From: UBA10324 sp038326325
GTDB taxonomy: Bacteria; Bacteroidota; Bacteroidia; Chitinophagales; UBA10324
Direction of reading: 5' to 3'
DNA: 64,000 nt
NCBI GenBank assembly: GCA_038326325.1
Contig: JBBQJW010000004.1
Location: forward strand, 124,001 to 188,000
This document shows, piece after piece, positions 36,432 to 46,127 of the stretch. Under the pieces are notes generated by a model. It was not told the origin of the DNA. It saw nothing but the letters and a program-made list of their open reading frames with translations, and did not search any database. How positions within the stretch are numbered: position 1 is the stretch's first letter; each line of letters opens with the position of its first letter. A program made the translations under genes and the position numbers.

Positions 36432-38813
36432 TTAAAACTCAATCCGGTAAGCCCCATAAGGAAATAATCCCAATTGATATTGAGTCAGAATGTTTTTCAG
36501 ATTGGTGTCGTACGATTGTTCCAGAATATTTTTTGTATTGAAAATATTTTCACAAACTGCTATGATGCTGTGAGTAGCGTGCTTGGTATTTATTCTGAAT
36601 CCGAATTTTAAATCGAAGCGCCAGTAATTTGGCAATTGTTTACTCCAAGCAAGTGAGTCAATTAAAATTTCCTGATTGTAAAATTGGGAGGACGCTAAAT
36701 CAACAGGAGTGTAACGGCGACCTCCAGCTACAGTATATTTCAAATCAATCGAGAGTGCCTGATTTTTATTTTTTCCATACTTGAATTCATATCCGGCCAA
36801 TGTATTTAATACATAGTTGCCATTGAATTTTGTATTGTGTAACACTTCATCACTTCCTTTATATTTCGATTCGAAAAGCGAAGTTGTAACTAAGAAATAA
36901 TAATGCTTACTGAAAAATTTCTCAAGGGTAAATTCTGCTCCATAATTTTTTCCGGTTCCTTTATTCGCTAATGAATCAACATTCGGAAAACCATAGTCGC
37001 CTCCAAGATTTATTGCTGAATAACTGTTTTTAATATTTCCTTTTACAGGAACATTTAATAAATACTGATAATATAATTCTGTTTTTAGCCGGAAGTTTTT
37101 CGCGAAGTTGAAATCATATCCTGCAATAAAGTGATGTGCCTTCATCAATCCTAAATTCAAATTTGTTTTTGAATAAGTGTTGGAAGAAGAATCATAGTTC
37201 TCAAAAAAATAAACTATCAACGGCATAGTCTGACTGTGCAAACCATACCCGAATGAAAGCTGATTTCGCTCTCCGATTTTATAATTGAATCCAATACGCG
37301 GTTCTATGGAATAACTTCCGTTTAATAAAAAATCTTCAAAATGAATTCCGGCATTCAAAACAATTTTGTCTGTGAAGCGATGCTGCCAGTGAGAGTAAGC
37401 TCTAAACATTCCGGTGTTACCTTCATTTTTTATCAGGTCAATCGTTCGATGATAATCTGAATTGTAAAACTGTTCGTGATAATTGAAAAACAGAAGAGAA
37501 TAATTGATTCCTGTTTTTAATAAATTTTTTTCGTTGAATTTTTTTGAGACAAAATATTCTATCGCAGCATTCCCATCTGTTGAGTTGTTGTCGTATGTGC
37601 GCGCTTTAATATTTCCAATTCCAAGAGTATCAACAAACACATGTAACAGTGCCCATCCGCTTGAGAGTGTTAACTTGCTGTAAGTATTTGTGTTGAAAAA
37701 ATGCGTGTATGAAATTCCACCGGCAGCCATCTTGGTTCCATAGGTAACATCTTCTCCTTTCGAAACAAATTGCCAGTCAGTGGTATCCCGTTCACTATCC
37801 AGCAAAGCAATTTTACTCATGCCGCCGATTCCGAAAATGGAAATAATATTTTTTTTATTGGTTGGGAAATTCAAAAGAAAAGTAGCATCCTGATAAGTTG
37901 GAATTCCTGATACACCGAAACTGATTCCGAGTAATTTGAATAATTGAAAAGTTGAATAACGATAGCTGAAAAGATAACTGCTCTTGTGTGTTTTACTGAA
38001 TGGCCCTTCCGCACCTAACTCCAAACCGTTGATGCCGAACATACCCGTGAATTCGTGATGCTCATTATTTCCGCGGCGCAATTTCAAATCGAAAACAGCA
38101 GCAGTTTTATTTCCATACTCTGCGGGAAAGGCTCCTGTTAAAAAATCAGAACTCGCCAGCAAATTATTATTCAGCATACTCATTGGTCCGCCGGTTGCAC
38201 CTTGTCCGCTGAAGTGATTGGGGTTTGGAATTTCAACTCCTTCTAATTTCCATAACACACCACTGGGTGAATTACCACGAACAATAATATCATTGCGTGT
38301 ATCATTAGCGCTCACAACTCCCGCGTAATTCGCAGCCATGCGACTTGGGTCTGCACGAGTGCCTGCATAGCGCCATGTTTCTTCGGGTTGAAAGTTCCGT
38401 CCGCTGATGCTGATTAAATCGTTGTTGGTTTTATCACGGTCACGATTTGATAAAACTGTTACACCTTCGCCTTGAATAATTTTTTGCTGCATTTCAATGG
38501 CGAGAACAATTTCTTTTCCCGATGTTAAAACAATATTGCTCAGCACCACATCTTCATATCCAAGATACGAGGCTTTAATAGTGTAACGGCCGAGCGGCAC
38601 TTTTTCTAATTTAAATTTCCCCGTTTCATCACTGATGTTGCCAATTACAGGATTTGTTTCAACTGCAATAATGGTTGCACCTGTTAATAGTGATTTACTG
38701 TCCTTATCCGTAACAGTTCCACGAATGGTTTGAGTGAGTGTTTGCGAAAAAATATTTCCGTTACAACAAAAAATAAAAATGATTGCAGGAAATATTCTTT
38801 TCAGAAAATACAT
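36432..38813 (-). CDS. TonB-dependent receptor
   Basis: This 793-residue outer-membrane protein has a signal peptide (cleavage near IFSQ, residue 24), a CarboxypepD_reg domain (about 28-115: GTVTDKDSKSLLTGATIIA ... YLGYEDVVLSN), a plug domain (about 130-240: NDIIVRGNSPSGVLWKLEGVEIPNPNHFSG) and a C-terminal beta-barrel ending in Phe (GAYRIEF). Such receptors import large substrates with energy from TonB-ExbBD. There is no SusD partner, so it is not a polysaccharide-utilisation pair. The substrate cannot be told. Confidence 0.88.
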   Translation of the reverse strand: MYFLKRIFPAIIFIFCCNGNIFSQTLTQTIRGTVTDKDSKSLLTGATIIAVETNPVIGNISDETGKFKLEKVPLGRYTIKASYLGYEDVVLSNIVLTSGKEIVLAIEMQQKIIQGEGVTVLSNRDRDKTNNDLISISGRNFQPEETWRYAGTRADPSRMAANYAGVVSANDTRNDIIVRGNSPSGVLWKLEGVEIPNPNHFSGQGATGGPMSMLNNNLLASSDFLTGAFPAEYGNKTAAVFDLKLRRGNNEHHEFTGMFGINGLELGAEGPFSKTHKSSYLFSYRYSTFQLFKLLGISFGVSGIPTYQDATFLLNFPTNKKNIISIFGIGGMSKIALLDSERDTTDWQFVSKGEDVTYGTKMAAGGISYTHFFNTNTYSKLTLSSGWALLHVFVDTLGIGNIKARTYDNNSTDGNAAIEYFVSKKFNEKNLLKTGINYSLLFFNYHEQFYNSDYHRTIDLIKNEGNTGMFRAYSHWQHRFTDKIVLNAGIHFEDFLLNGSYSIEPRIGFNYKIGERNQLSFGYGLHSQTMPLIVYFFENYDSSSNTYSKTNLNLGLMKAHHFIAGYDFNFAKNFRLKTELYYQYLLNVPVKGNIKNSYSAINLGGDYGFPNVDSLANKGTGKNYGAEFTLEKFFSKHYYFLVTTSLFESKYKGSDEVLHNTKFNGNYVLNTLAGYEFKYGKNKNQALSIDLKYTVAGGRRYTPVDLASSQFYNQEILIDSLAWSKQLPNYWRFDLKFGFRINTKHATHSIIAVCENIFNTKNILEQSYDTNLKNILTQYQLGLFPYGAYRIEF

Positions 38814-38874
38814 TAAGCAAAAAAATGTGAGTGCAATTTATAGCGGAGAAGGTATCAGCAAAGAAATTCTATAA

Positions 38875-38914
38875 ATAAAAAAAGACCGACGCAATTTTAA
38901 AAATCGCGTCGGTC
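38875..38914 (-). terminator. Rho-independent terminator of the OmpA gene
   Basis: GACCGACGC (38884-38892) pairs with GCGTCGGTC (38906-38914). On the minus strand the stem is followed by a run of T at 38883-38875. It lies just after the stop of the OmpA-family gene. Confidence 0.88.
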
Positions 38915-38928
38915 AGTAACAAAAATTT

Positions 38929-41256
38929 CTAATTAAAAATTATTGTCATTTCCACCCGACGATTTTTTTGTCTTCCTTCGGGGGTATCATTCGTAGCTAT
39001 TGGTTTTGTTTCACCATAGTATTCAACAATAATTGCATCAGCATTTGCACCTTGGCTTACTAAATAATTTTTCACTGCCTGTGCACGACCGTGCGATAGT
39101 TGCATATTCTTGGCATCGTCGCCAACATTATCGGTATGACCTGCAATGCGCAAGCCGTACGAAGGTTTGCTCTTTAACAATTCTGCCAACTCAGTTAACG
39201 ATGGGAATGAAGTGCTGCGAATTATATCCTTGCCGGTATCAAACTCAAGATTGTCGAAAGCGCGCTTGATAATTTCTTCTTCTTTCTGTTCAAGTTTCGG
39301 ACAGCCGTGATTGTCAATCGGTCCCGGAGTTTTCACACACTGATCATCTTTATCTAAAACTCCATCGCCATCAGTATCAAGATACGGACAACCTTTATTT
39401 TCTACCGGACCAGGAGCATCAATGCACGCATCATCTTTATCTAAAACTCCATCCTGATCTTTATCTCCATATGGGCAACCATTATTAGCAATAGGTCCGG
39501 CAACATCAATGCACTGATCTGCATTATCTAAAACTCCATCGCCATCTTTATCACCATATGGGCAACCATTATTTTCGATTGGTCCTGCTACATCAATACA
39601 CTTATCTGCATTATCGAGTACGCCATCATTGTCTTTATCTCCATAAGGGCAACCATTATTCTCTATTGGCCCTGCAACATCGATACACTTATCAGCATTA
39701 TCTAAAACTCCATCTCTGTCGATATCCCCATAAGGGCAACCTTTATTATCAATTGGTCCCGGAACATCAATGCAATGATCATCAGGATCAAGAGTACCAT
39801 CGCCATCGCGATCAATTATTTCAGAAGTTTTTTTCTGAGGTATCGGAATTTTTACTCCAGCATAAGCGCGTACACCATGAACATCAGAGCCAAATAAATT
39901 TCTAATTAAATCAGGTGAACCAAAATATAACGGACCCACATAACCGAAAAGCCCGGCATCGAAATGACTCATGGCACTAACAGAAAGCGGAATACCAACT
40001 CCGAACCATTTATTCTCATATCGTGGAGTTATCCATATACCTGTTACACCATGCAGCTTCTCCATATTTTTTTTCATCACCGGACTCCATACTGTTCCTA
40101 CATTAAAATAAATATTGTGTTTGAAGTAATAATCAACATATAAATTCATTGCCATTGGCAAATTCACTGAATAAGTTTCTTTATTGCTTGCATTCACCGT
40201 TGGCCAGCGATTGTTAAGTGTATCATCCCAATCCTGAATGTTATTTACAGTTAAAGGATACACATTCCACATATCTACATTCGCAGTGAAGTCATAACTG
40301 TCAGGGTCTTTTTTAAATTTTATTGAACCCAAATCCATTAACGATAAACCTGCTTTTAATTTATACTTGTTCATGTCCTTTCTCTCTACCCAATTTCCAG
40401 AAGCATCTTTTGTTTGCATCTTTTCAAAATCAGGTCGGAATTCATAAGCAAATCCAAAGTCGGCACCTAAACCCCAACTTTGAATCCCACTATTAAAAAA
40501 CTGAACCGGTTTAATTTCAACATTGGAAGTATGACCATAAGAAACATCCATGTTGTAAAGTGAAATAGTATCGGAGTTTTCGAAACGGTATTCTCCGCCT
40601 TTGCTGTACATATATGCACTGTAATATCCCTGCAAAGTTTTAAGTGTTACACCTGCTTTGAAGAAATGATTTTTTTTATCAGGCATTAATGGAAGAACTG
40701 CTGCATAAGAAAAATCCAACTCAGACCAGCCCATTGCATCAACGCTAAAACCAGCGCCGTCAAATTTTTGTTTCAGCAATGGATCGTATTTCAATTCTTC
40801 AATTCCATTTTTTGCCAATTCATTTTTCACTCCATCAATGTTCGCCATGTTTCTGTATCGGGTAGAAATTGCAAATGCATTATTTGGGTTAATTGGAATT
40901 AAAATAGAGGGTCCAAGCGCATCCTGCGCAACTGTAACACGGGCAATTTTCGATTTACCGTTATCATAAGCATCCTTATTATAGGTGTCTTCTATATGAC
41001 TATAGCCAAGTGAATCTTTTAAAACTTTACTTAGAAAAAACCCGGGGTGGTGAAGTCCGATATAATTATTATCGAAGCCAATACTGACACCAACCAAGTT
41101 CATGTCGAACTGATAACGACCATTCACTAACTCAGCCGGATTAAATAAAACAGAATTGATACCGGCATAATTGGTTGAGGGGTAACCAATCCATTCCTGA
41201 GATTTAGCTGAGTAGAAACATTGTAACAGTAGAGTGAAAAGAAATATCTTTTTCAT
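38929..41256 (-). CDS. DUF5723-TSP3-OmpA outer-membrane protein
   Basis: This 775-residue protein has a signal peptide (cleavage near AKSQ, residue 19) and a large N-terminal beta-barrel-like DUF5723 region (about 20-470). Six thrombospondin type-3 repeats follow (about 480-655), then an OmpA peptidoglycan-binding domain (about 660-775: LRIAGHTDNVGDDAKNMQLSHGRAQAVKNYL, GRQKNRRVEM). The TSP3 repeats (DxDGDGVLD-DQC) should bind Ca2+ and form a rigid stalk. The protein probably links an outer-membrane barrel to the cell wall. It has its own terminator. Confidence 0.88.
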   Translation of the reverse strand: MKKIFLFTLLLQCFYSAKSQEWIGYPSTNYAGINSVLFNPAELVNGRYQFDMNLVGVSIGFDNNYIGLHHPGFFLSKVLKDSLGYSHIEDTYNKDAYDNGKSKIARVTVAQDALGPSILIPINPNNAFAISTRYRNMANIDGVKNELAKNGIEELKYDPLLKQKFDGAGFSVDAMGWSELDFSYAAVLPLMPDKKNHFFKAGVTLKTLQGYYSAYMYSKGGEYRFENSDTISLYNMDVSYGHTSNVEIKPVQFFNSGIQSWGLGADFGFAYEFRPDFEKMQTKDASGNWVERKDMNKYKLKAGLSLMDLGSIKFKKDPDSYDFTANVDMWNVYPLTVNNIQDWDDTLNNRWPTVNASNKETYSVNLPMAMNLYVDYYFKHNIYFNVGTVWSPVMKKNMEKLHGVTGIWITPRYENKWFGVGIPLSVSAMSHFDAGLFGYVGPLYFGSPDLIRNLFGSDVHGVRAYAGVKIPIPQKKTSEIIDRDGDGTLDPDDHCIDVPGPIDNKGCPYGDIDRDGVLDNADKCIDVAGPIENNGCPYGDKDNDGVLDNADKCIDVAGPIENNGCPYGDKDGDGVLDNADQCIDVAGPIANNGCPYGDKDQDGVLDKDDACIDAPGPVENKGCPYLDTDGDGVLDKDDQCVKTPGPIDNHGCPKLEQKEEEIIKRAFDNLEFDTGKDIIRSTSFPSLTELAELLKSKPSYGLRIAGHTDNVGDDAKNMQLSHGRAQAVKNYLVSQGANADAIIVEYYGETKPIATNDTPEGRQKNRRVEMTIIFN
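39295..39820 (-). repeat. Six tandem 93-bp TSP3 coding repeats
   Basis: The DNA encodes six 31-residue units of the form DxDGVLDxxDxCIDxxGPIxNxGCPYG. The middle units (three in a row with the core VLDNADKCIDVAGPIENNG or one substitution) are nearly identical in protein but differ at synonymous sites. They are coding repeats, not a CRISPR array. Confidence 0.85.
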
Positions 41257-41351
41257 CGTTTAGGTTTTTGTTGCACTAAAAATAATGAAAAAGAAATTGC
41301 GAGTTCATTAACGAACTAACAATCTTTATTTACTGACAGAAAAAGGAAATA

Positions 41352-42497
41352 TTAAACAGCCGCTAACGCCTGTGTTAAATCTTCAATTAAATCTTCTGCA
41401 TCTTCAACACCAACGCTCAAACGAATGAGCGTATCAACCAATCCACTTTTTTCTCTTTCTTCTTTTGGAATGGAAGCATGAGTCATTGTTGCGGGATGAC
41501 CAATGAGTGATTCAACACCACCCAATGATTCTGCCAAGGAAAATAATTTTGTGCCTGAAAGAATTTTAAGTGCGTCTTCCATTTTGTTTCCTTTTAGGGT
41601 GAAAGAAACCATTCCGCCGAAATCCCTCATTTGTTTTTTTGCAACTTCATGATTCGGATGTGAGGTCAATCCGGGATAAAATATTTTCTCCACTTTAGGA
41701 TGATTACTGAGGAAGTTGACAATCTGTTTTGCATTTGAGCAATGTCGTTCCATTCTAAGGTGCAAAGTTTTTACTCCGCGTAAAACCAGAAAACAATCTT
41801 GGGGACCAGGAACAGCACCACAGGCATTCTGATAAAACTTCAGCCACTCATGCAGTGTATCGTCATTAGTAATAACTGCACCCATTACCACATCACTGTG
41901 TCCGCTTAAATATTTTGTTACAGAATGAAGAACCATATCTGCTCCGAGGTCGAGCGGATTTTGCAGGAAGGGTGAAGCGAAAGTATTGTCAACACACAAC
42001 TGAATATTTTTTTCTTTACAAAGTTTTGCGACAGCGCTGATATCAATAATGTTCAGCAATGGATTGGTAGGAGTTTCAATCCAGACGAGTTTTGTTTTTT
42101 CAGTGATGAGCAACTCAATTTTTTTCATTTCATCCATCGCTGTGAAATGAAATTTTATTCCGTACTTCTCATACACTCTTGTAAAAATCCGAAAACTTCC
42201 ACCATACAAGTCATTCGTACTGATTACTTCATCGCCGGGCGATAATAATTTCATAACGGCATCAGTTGCTCCGAGTCCGCTGCTGTAACACAAACCAAAT
42301 TTTCCATTTTCCAAAGCTGCGAGATTATTCTGCAACACATTGCGGGTAGGATTTTGTGTTCGGGCATATTCATAACCTTTGTGTTTACCCGGTGCTTCCT
42401 GCACATAAGTGCTGGTTTGATAAATCGGAGTCATGATTGCGCCGGTTGCTGGATCAGGTTCAATGCCCGCGTGTAACACTTTAGTTGCGAATTTCAT
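41352..42497 (-). CDS. metB: Cystathionine gamma-synthase/lyase family enzyme
   Basis: This 381-residue PLP enzyme belongs to the Cys/Met metabolism family. The PLP lysine is in LHSVTKYLSGHSDVVMGA. The N-terminal FATKVLHAGIEPDPATGAIMTPIYQTSTY and the GGVESLIGHPATMTHASIP block near the end are typical. It either makes cystathionine from an activated homoserine (MetB) or splits cystathionine (gamma-lyase). Sequence alone does not decide between them. It is transcribed alone. Confidence 0.85.
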   Translation of the reverse strand: MKFATKVLHAGIEPDPATGAIMTPIYQTSTYVQEAPGKHKGYEYARTQNPTRNVLQNNLAALENGKFGLCYSSGLGATDAVMKLLSPGDEVISTNDLYGGSFRIFTRVYEKYGIKFHFTAMDEMKKIELLITEKTKLVWIETPTNPLLNIIDISAVAKLCKEKNIQLCVDNTFASPFLQNPLDLGADMVLHSVTKYLSGHSDVVMGAVITNDDTLHEWLKFYQNACGAVPGPQDCFLVLRGVKTLHLRMERHCSNAKQIVNFLSNHPKVEKIFYPGLTSHPNHEVAKKQMRDFGGMVSFTLKGNKMEDALKILSGTKLFSLAESLGGVESLIGHPATMTHASIPKEEREKSGLVDTLIRLSVGVEDAEDLIEDLTQALAAV

Positions 42498-42595
42498 GAT
42501 TCTTAAGAAGTTGAAAATTTAAAGGTTGAAAAATTTACTATCACAAATGAAAACAATTTGCATTAATGAATTGTAGTCCGCTTTTATAAAATAAA

Positions 42596-42625
42596 AAGTC
42601 CGCTCTGATATTTCAGAACGGACTT
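42596..42625 (-). terminator. Rho-independent terminator
   Basis: AAGTCCG (42596-42602) pairs with CGGACTT (42619-42625), extended by TCTGA/TCAGA, with a T-rich tract on the minus strand below 42596. It ends the T9SS adhesin-like gene. Confidence 0.85.
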
Positions 42626-42646
42626 TGAAATTTTCAGTATTAAAAA

Positions 42647-43663
42647 TTACATTTTAGTAATCTTTGAAATGCTTTCACCTGCTGAAGTTTTTAAAACTAC
42701 ATTATAATTTCCGGCAGGAAGGTCGTTGATATTTACATCAAAACTGTAATCGCCTTTCACACTCATATTAGTTAAAATAGTTTTCAATTTTTTGCCTGTA
42801 ACATCAAACAAACTCAAATCAACATGCTGTGTAAGAGGTAATGAATACTGTACAGTGAATTTATCGGCAGTTGGATTCGGAAAAGTATTTAACACTAAAT
42901 TTTTCTCAGAAGGAATATTTGCTGTAACAATTCCCTGACCTGTAACTTTAATATCGTCAATACTGATTAAATTATCATCAGTAGTACCGTGGCAGAAGGC
43001 AATGTAAATTGTTTGCCCTGCGTAAGCAGAAAGATCAACTGAATCAGGGCGAAGAACACCAATGAATCGTGCAGAGTCATTGTGATATTCTACATATTGG
43101 TAATCAGATCCAAGGATGAATCCGACATAGGTAAACACATAAGTTCCGCCAAAAAAACTACTGTCGTTAGGGGAAGATGAGCCAGAAATATATTCGCCGT
43201 ACTGTAACAGTGTATCAGTATAATTTACTGCAAAATCCTGAGTGGTTGAAACCAATACCTGCATTCCATCAACAAAACGGGGGGCCTGACGCGCAGCAAC
43301 TTTCCAGGATAACATTCCGGTATTATCAGTAAGATGAATAGGAGGTAGAATCAAGTAGTTTGCAACCGGAGTTGGGTCGTTGGTCCATGAATTACTTGCC
43401 ATAACAGTATTAGAAGTGTCAACATCAGCAAATCCTCTGCTTAGGAACCACTCATTCGCGCGTGGAGTCGTCGCACCGCTTCCATCGGGCAACAAATCAT
43501 AATCATAATCTATCCAACTTGTATCGTTACCGCTTGGGTCAGTGATATGAATGTTAGCATATGTTGTAGTGTCTTCGAAACCTTCATATAGCAAAACATT
43601 TTGTGCTTTTGAAGAAAGTGTGAGTGTTGTTGCTAAAATGCAGAGCGTGTAAAATTTTTTCAT
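42647..43663 (-). CDS. T9SS-secreted choice-of-anchor J protein
   Basis: This 338-residue protein has a signal peptide (cleavage near SSKAQ, residue 20) and a jelly-roll-like choice-of-anchor J / cleaved-adhesin domain (about 22-235: LLYEGFEDTTTY, ANEWFLSRGFADVD, NYLILPPIHL, IYIAFCHGTTDDNLISIDDIKV). A T9SS type A sorting domain follows (about 258-338: VLNTFPNPTADKFTVQY ... LPAGNYNVVLKTSAGES). Proteins of this kind are surface adhesins, or attach carbohydrate or peptide substrates. A TACATTCG box lies shortly upstream. Confidence 0.87.
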   Translation of the reverse strand: MKKFYTLCILATTLTLSSKAQNVLLYEGFEDTTTYANIHITDPSGNDTSWIDYDYDLLPDGSGATTPRANEWFLSRGFADVDTSNTVMASNSWTNDPTPVANYLILPPIHLTDNTGMLSWKVAARQAPRFVDGMQVLVSTTQDFAVNYTDTLLQYGEYISGSSSPNDSSFFGGTYVFTYVGFILGSDYQYVEYHNDSARFIGVLRPDSVDLSAYAGQTIYIAFCHGTTDDNLISIDDIKVTGQGIVTANIPSEKNLVLNTFPNPTADKFTVQYSLPLTQHVDLSLFDVTGKKLKTILTNMSVKGDYSFDVNINDLPAGNYNVVLKTSAGESISKITKM

Positions 43664-43761
43664 TTGTATTTTTTTTGATTTTGAGTGTGGCGAATGTAAA
43701 TAACAATTGGGAAATGAAAACTATCGTTTAGAAATTATGACTTGTAAGCAACAATTAATTT

Positions 43762-45006
43762 TTACAGGATAGAATAAATAATCAATCCACTCAGCAATTT
43801 CGGTTCGAACCAGGTGCTTTTTGGCGGCATTACTTCGCCGGCATCGCTAACATCAATCAATTGCTGCATACTTACCGGGAATAATGAAAATGCGACTGCA
43901 GCTTTTCCTTTATTCACTCTTTTTTCAATGGATGATAATCCTTTAGTACCAGCGTAAAAATCAATTCGCTTGTCCGTCCGAGGGTCTGTGATTCCAAGCA
44001 ACGGACTTAAAATATTTTTCTGCAGAATGGAAACATCTAATCTTCCAATAGGATCATCGTTGAAAGTTCCGGGCTTTGGTTCCAGTTCAAACCAATGCTC
44101 ACCAAGATACATTCCTATTTTATGAAAACCCGAAGGTGAATAAGAGTTTTCCTTTATAGCTGTTACAGTAAATTTCTCTTTCACTTTTTCTATCAGTTCT
44201 TCTTCTGTTACACCGCCTAATTCTTTTATTACCCGGTTGTAATCGTAAATTTTTAATTGATTGGCAGGAAACAAACAGGTGAATAAATAGTTGTATGGTT
44301 CATCGCCTTTGTGTTTCGGATTTGCTTCGCGCATCAGTTTCGCTACTCGTGCTGAAGATGCTGCGCGATGATGACCATCAGCGATATAACTGACTTTTAC
44401 TTTTTCGTTAAAAAGGTTTCCCAGTTTTTGAATTATTGACGCATCAGTCACAACCCATAAAGAGTGATACACATCGTTATCGGCAACAAAATGATATTCG
44501 GGTACAGTTGCTTTTACCTGATTTATTAATGTGTCAATTTCATATACTGGGTTGTAAGCAAGAAAAATCGGATTCGTATTTATGCCAACCGCCATCATGT
44601 GTTCCACATTTTCAATCTCTTTTTCTTCGCGGGTGTTTTCGTGTTTTTTAATATTTCCGTTCAGGTATTCATCCACATGATAGCAGGCGACAACACCGGT
44701 CTGGCTTCTACCATCTAACATCTGACGATAGACATAAAAACAATCTGTTACATCCTGAGTAATTATTTTATCCTGTAACAGTTTTCTGTAATACTTTTTT
44801 GCGTGCTCAAAAATTTTCGGATCTGTTTTCGAAATATCTTCGTCGAAATCAATTCTTGGTTTTATAACATGGGCAAATGAATAGGGATTTTTTCTTGCTT
44901 CTTCTTTTCGTTCAAAATCATTCATAAGGTTATTATGAAAGATTGCAATTTTTTCAACCAATGATGAAATAGGGCGTATTCCTTTGAATGGAATTATTCT
45001 TTCCAT
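43762..45006 (-). CDS. DUF1015 family protein
   Basis: This 414-residue soluble protein starts MERIIPFKGIRP, the typical DUF1015 opening, and shows NPYSFAHVIKPRIDF, YVYRQMLDGRSQTGVVACYHVDEY, IADGHHRAASSARVAKL and the C-terminal DPRTDKRIDFYAGT. The biochemical role is unknown, though genes of this family commonly sit beside serC and serA in Bacteroidota, suggesting a link to serine metabolism. I start at 45006. The frame to 45060 overlaps serA. The serA stop is 11 bp upstream of the ATG. Confidence 0.85.
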   Translation of the reverse strand: MERIIPFKGIRPISSLVEKIAIFHNNLMNDFERKEEARKNPYSFAHVIKPRIDFDEDISKTDPKIFEHAKKYYRKLLQDKIITQDVTDCFYVYRQMLDGRSQTGVVACYHVDEYLNGNIKKHENTREEKEIENVEHMMAVGINTNPIFLAYNPVYEIDTLINQVKATVPEYHFVADNDVYHSLWVVTDASIIQKLGNLFNEKVKVSYIADGHHRAASSARVAKLMREANPKHKGDEPYNYLFTCLFPANQLKIYDYNRVIKELGGVTEEELIEKVKEKFTVTAIKENSYSPSGFHKIGMYLGEHWFELEPKPGTFNDDPIGRLDVSILQKNILSPLLGITDPRTDKRIDFYAGTKGLSSIEKRVNKGKAAVAFSLFPVSMQQLIDVSDAGEVMPPKSTWFEPKLLSGLIIYSIL

Positions 45007-45016
45007 TAATCTGAAA

Positions 45017-45964
45017 TTATTTTTTGAAAAAGTTAATGATAATATCTGCAACTTCTTCACCTATCCGATGCTGGCCTTCCTGTGTTGATGCCGCTACATG
45101 CGGACTGAGTGATATATGTTCATGCTTCAATAAATCTTCTCTTGGTGTTGGTTCATTTGCAAAAACATCTAATCCCGCAAAAGAAATTTTTCCATTGTTC
45201 AGGTAGTCAAGTAAATCAGTTTCATTCACCACGCCACCACGCGCGCAATTAATAATGCCGACACCTTTTTTCATTTTCTCAAAATCGTTTTTATTAAGCA
45301 CTTCATCTTTGCCCGAAACATTCACTGAAATAAAATCGCTCTTCGAAATCAATTCATCCTTATCAATTGTTTGAATCGGGAAGGAAAGAAACTGATCGTT
45401 TGAGAAATTTATTTTCAAATCCACTTTTTTCGGAAACATATCAAAAGCTAAAACATTCATTCGCAAACTCAACGCCATGCGCGCCACTTCCATCCCAATA
45501 TTTCCAAACCCAATTATGCCAAGTGTTTTTCCTTTCAACTCAACCCCTTTAGAATAACTTGATTTTAATTCTTTGAAAAGTGTTACACCACTCAGATTCA
45601 TTTGCCGATTCGATTGCTGAAGAGACCGCGCACCTGAAAACAAATGAGCGAAAACCAATTCGGCAACCGAGTGAGAAGAAGCAAGTGGAGTGTTACACAC
45701 TTTAATTCCTTTCGATTCGGCATAATGCGCATCAATATTATCAATACCCACACCGCCTCGCACTACCAATTTCAATTTCGAGGCATTATCAATTTCCGGT
45801 TTTCGGATTTTTGTAGCACTGCGAACAATAACCACATCGAAATCGTGAATGTGCTTTGGTAAATCTTCCTGCGAATATTTTTCCGATGAAATTGTATAAC
45901 CATTTGCTCCAAGCTTTTCAATTGCTGCTTTATCCAACCCGTCGTTGGCAAGAATATTGACCAT
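45017..45964 (-). CDS. serA: D-3-phosphoglycerate dehydrogenase
   Basis: This 315-residue NAD-dependent 2-hydroxyacid dehydrogenase catalyses the first step of serine synthesis. Visible motifs: the Rossmann fold GIIGFGNIGMEVARM, the catalytic Arg region INCARGGVVNETDL, and the catalytic His in LSPHVAAST. GGVGIDNID is typical of SerA. It is the short form without a C-terminal ACT domain, so feedback by serine through ACT is not expected. It heads a serA-DUF1015 unit with a TAAGTTTG box upstream. Confidence 0.9.
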   Translation of the reverse strand: MVNILANDGLDKAAIEKLGANGYTISSEKYSQEDLPKHIHDFDVVIVRSATKIRKPEIDNASKLKLVVRGGVGIDNIDAHYAESKGIKVCNTPLASSHSVAELVFAHLFSGARSLQQSNRQMNLSGVTLFKELKSSYSKGVELKGKTLGIIGFGNIGMEVARMALSLRMNVLAFDMFPKKVDLKINFSNDQFLSFPIQTIDKDELISKSDFISVNVSGKDEVLNKNDFEKMKKGVGIINCARGGVVNETDLLDYLNNGKISFAGLDVFANEPTPREDLLKHEHISLSPHVAASTQEGQHRIGEEVADIIINFFKK

Positions 45965-45984
45965 GTTCCGTTTTAAAAATTTGT

Positions 45985-45992
45985 CAAACTTA
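45985..45992 (-). promoter_or_regulatory. -7 element of serA
   Basis: The minus strand reads TAAGTTTG, an exact TAnnTTTG match, 21 bp before the ATG at 45964. No TTG at the right distance was seen. Confidence 0.45.
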
Positions 45993-46127
45993 ATTGAATT
46001 GAAGCAGTGGGTAAACTAATTTCACAAACACTTACCAAATTATATTTCATTGCGTTAAACATTTTCATTTGAGTACAGTCAAATTTTTTCATTCTCAAAA
46101 AAAATAATTCCTTCATCCGATAAATCA

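Noticed and set aside
39295..39820. CRISPR-like array of regular repeats
   Set aside because: Units are contiguous 93-bp coding repeats of TSP3 motifs in an open frame, without unique spacers.
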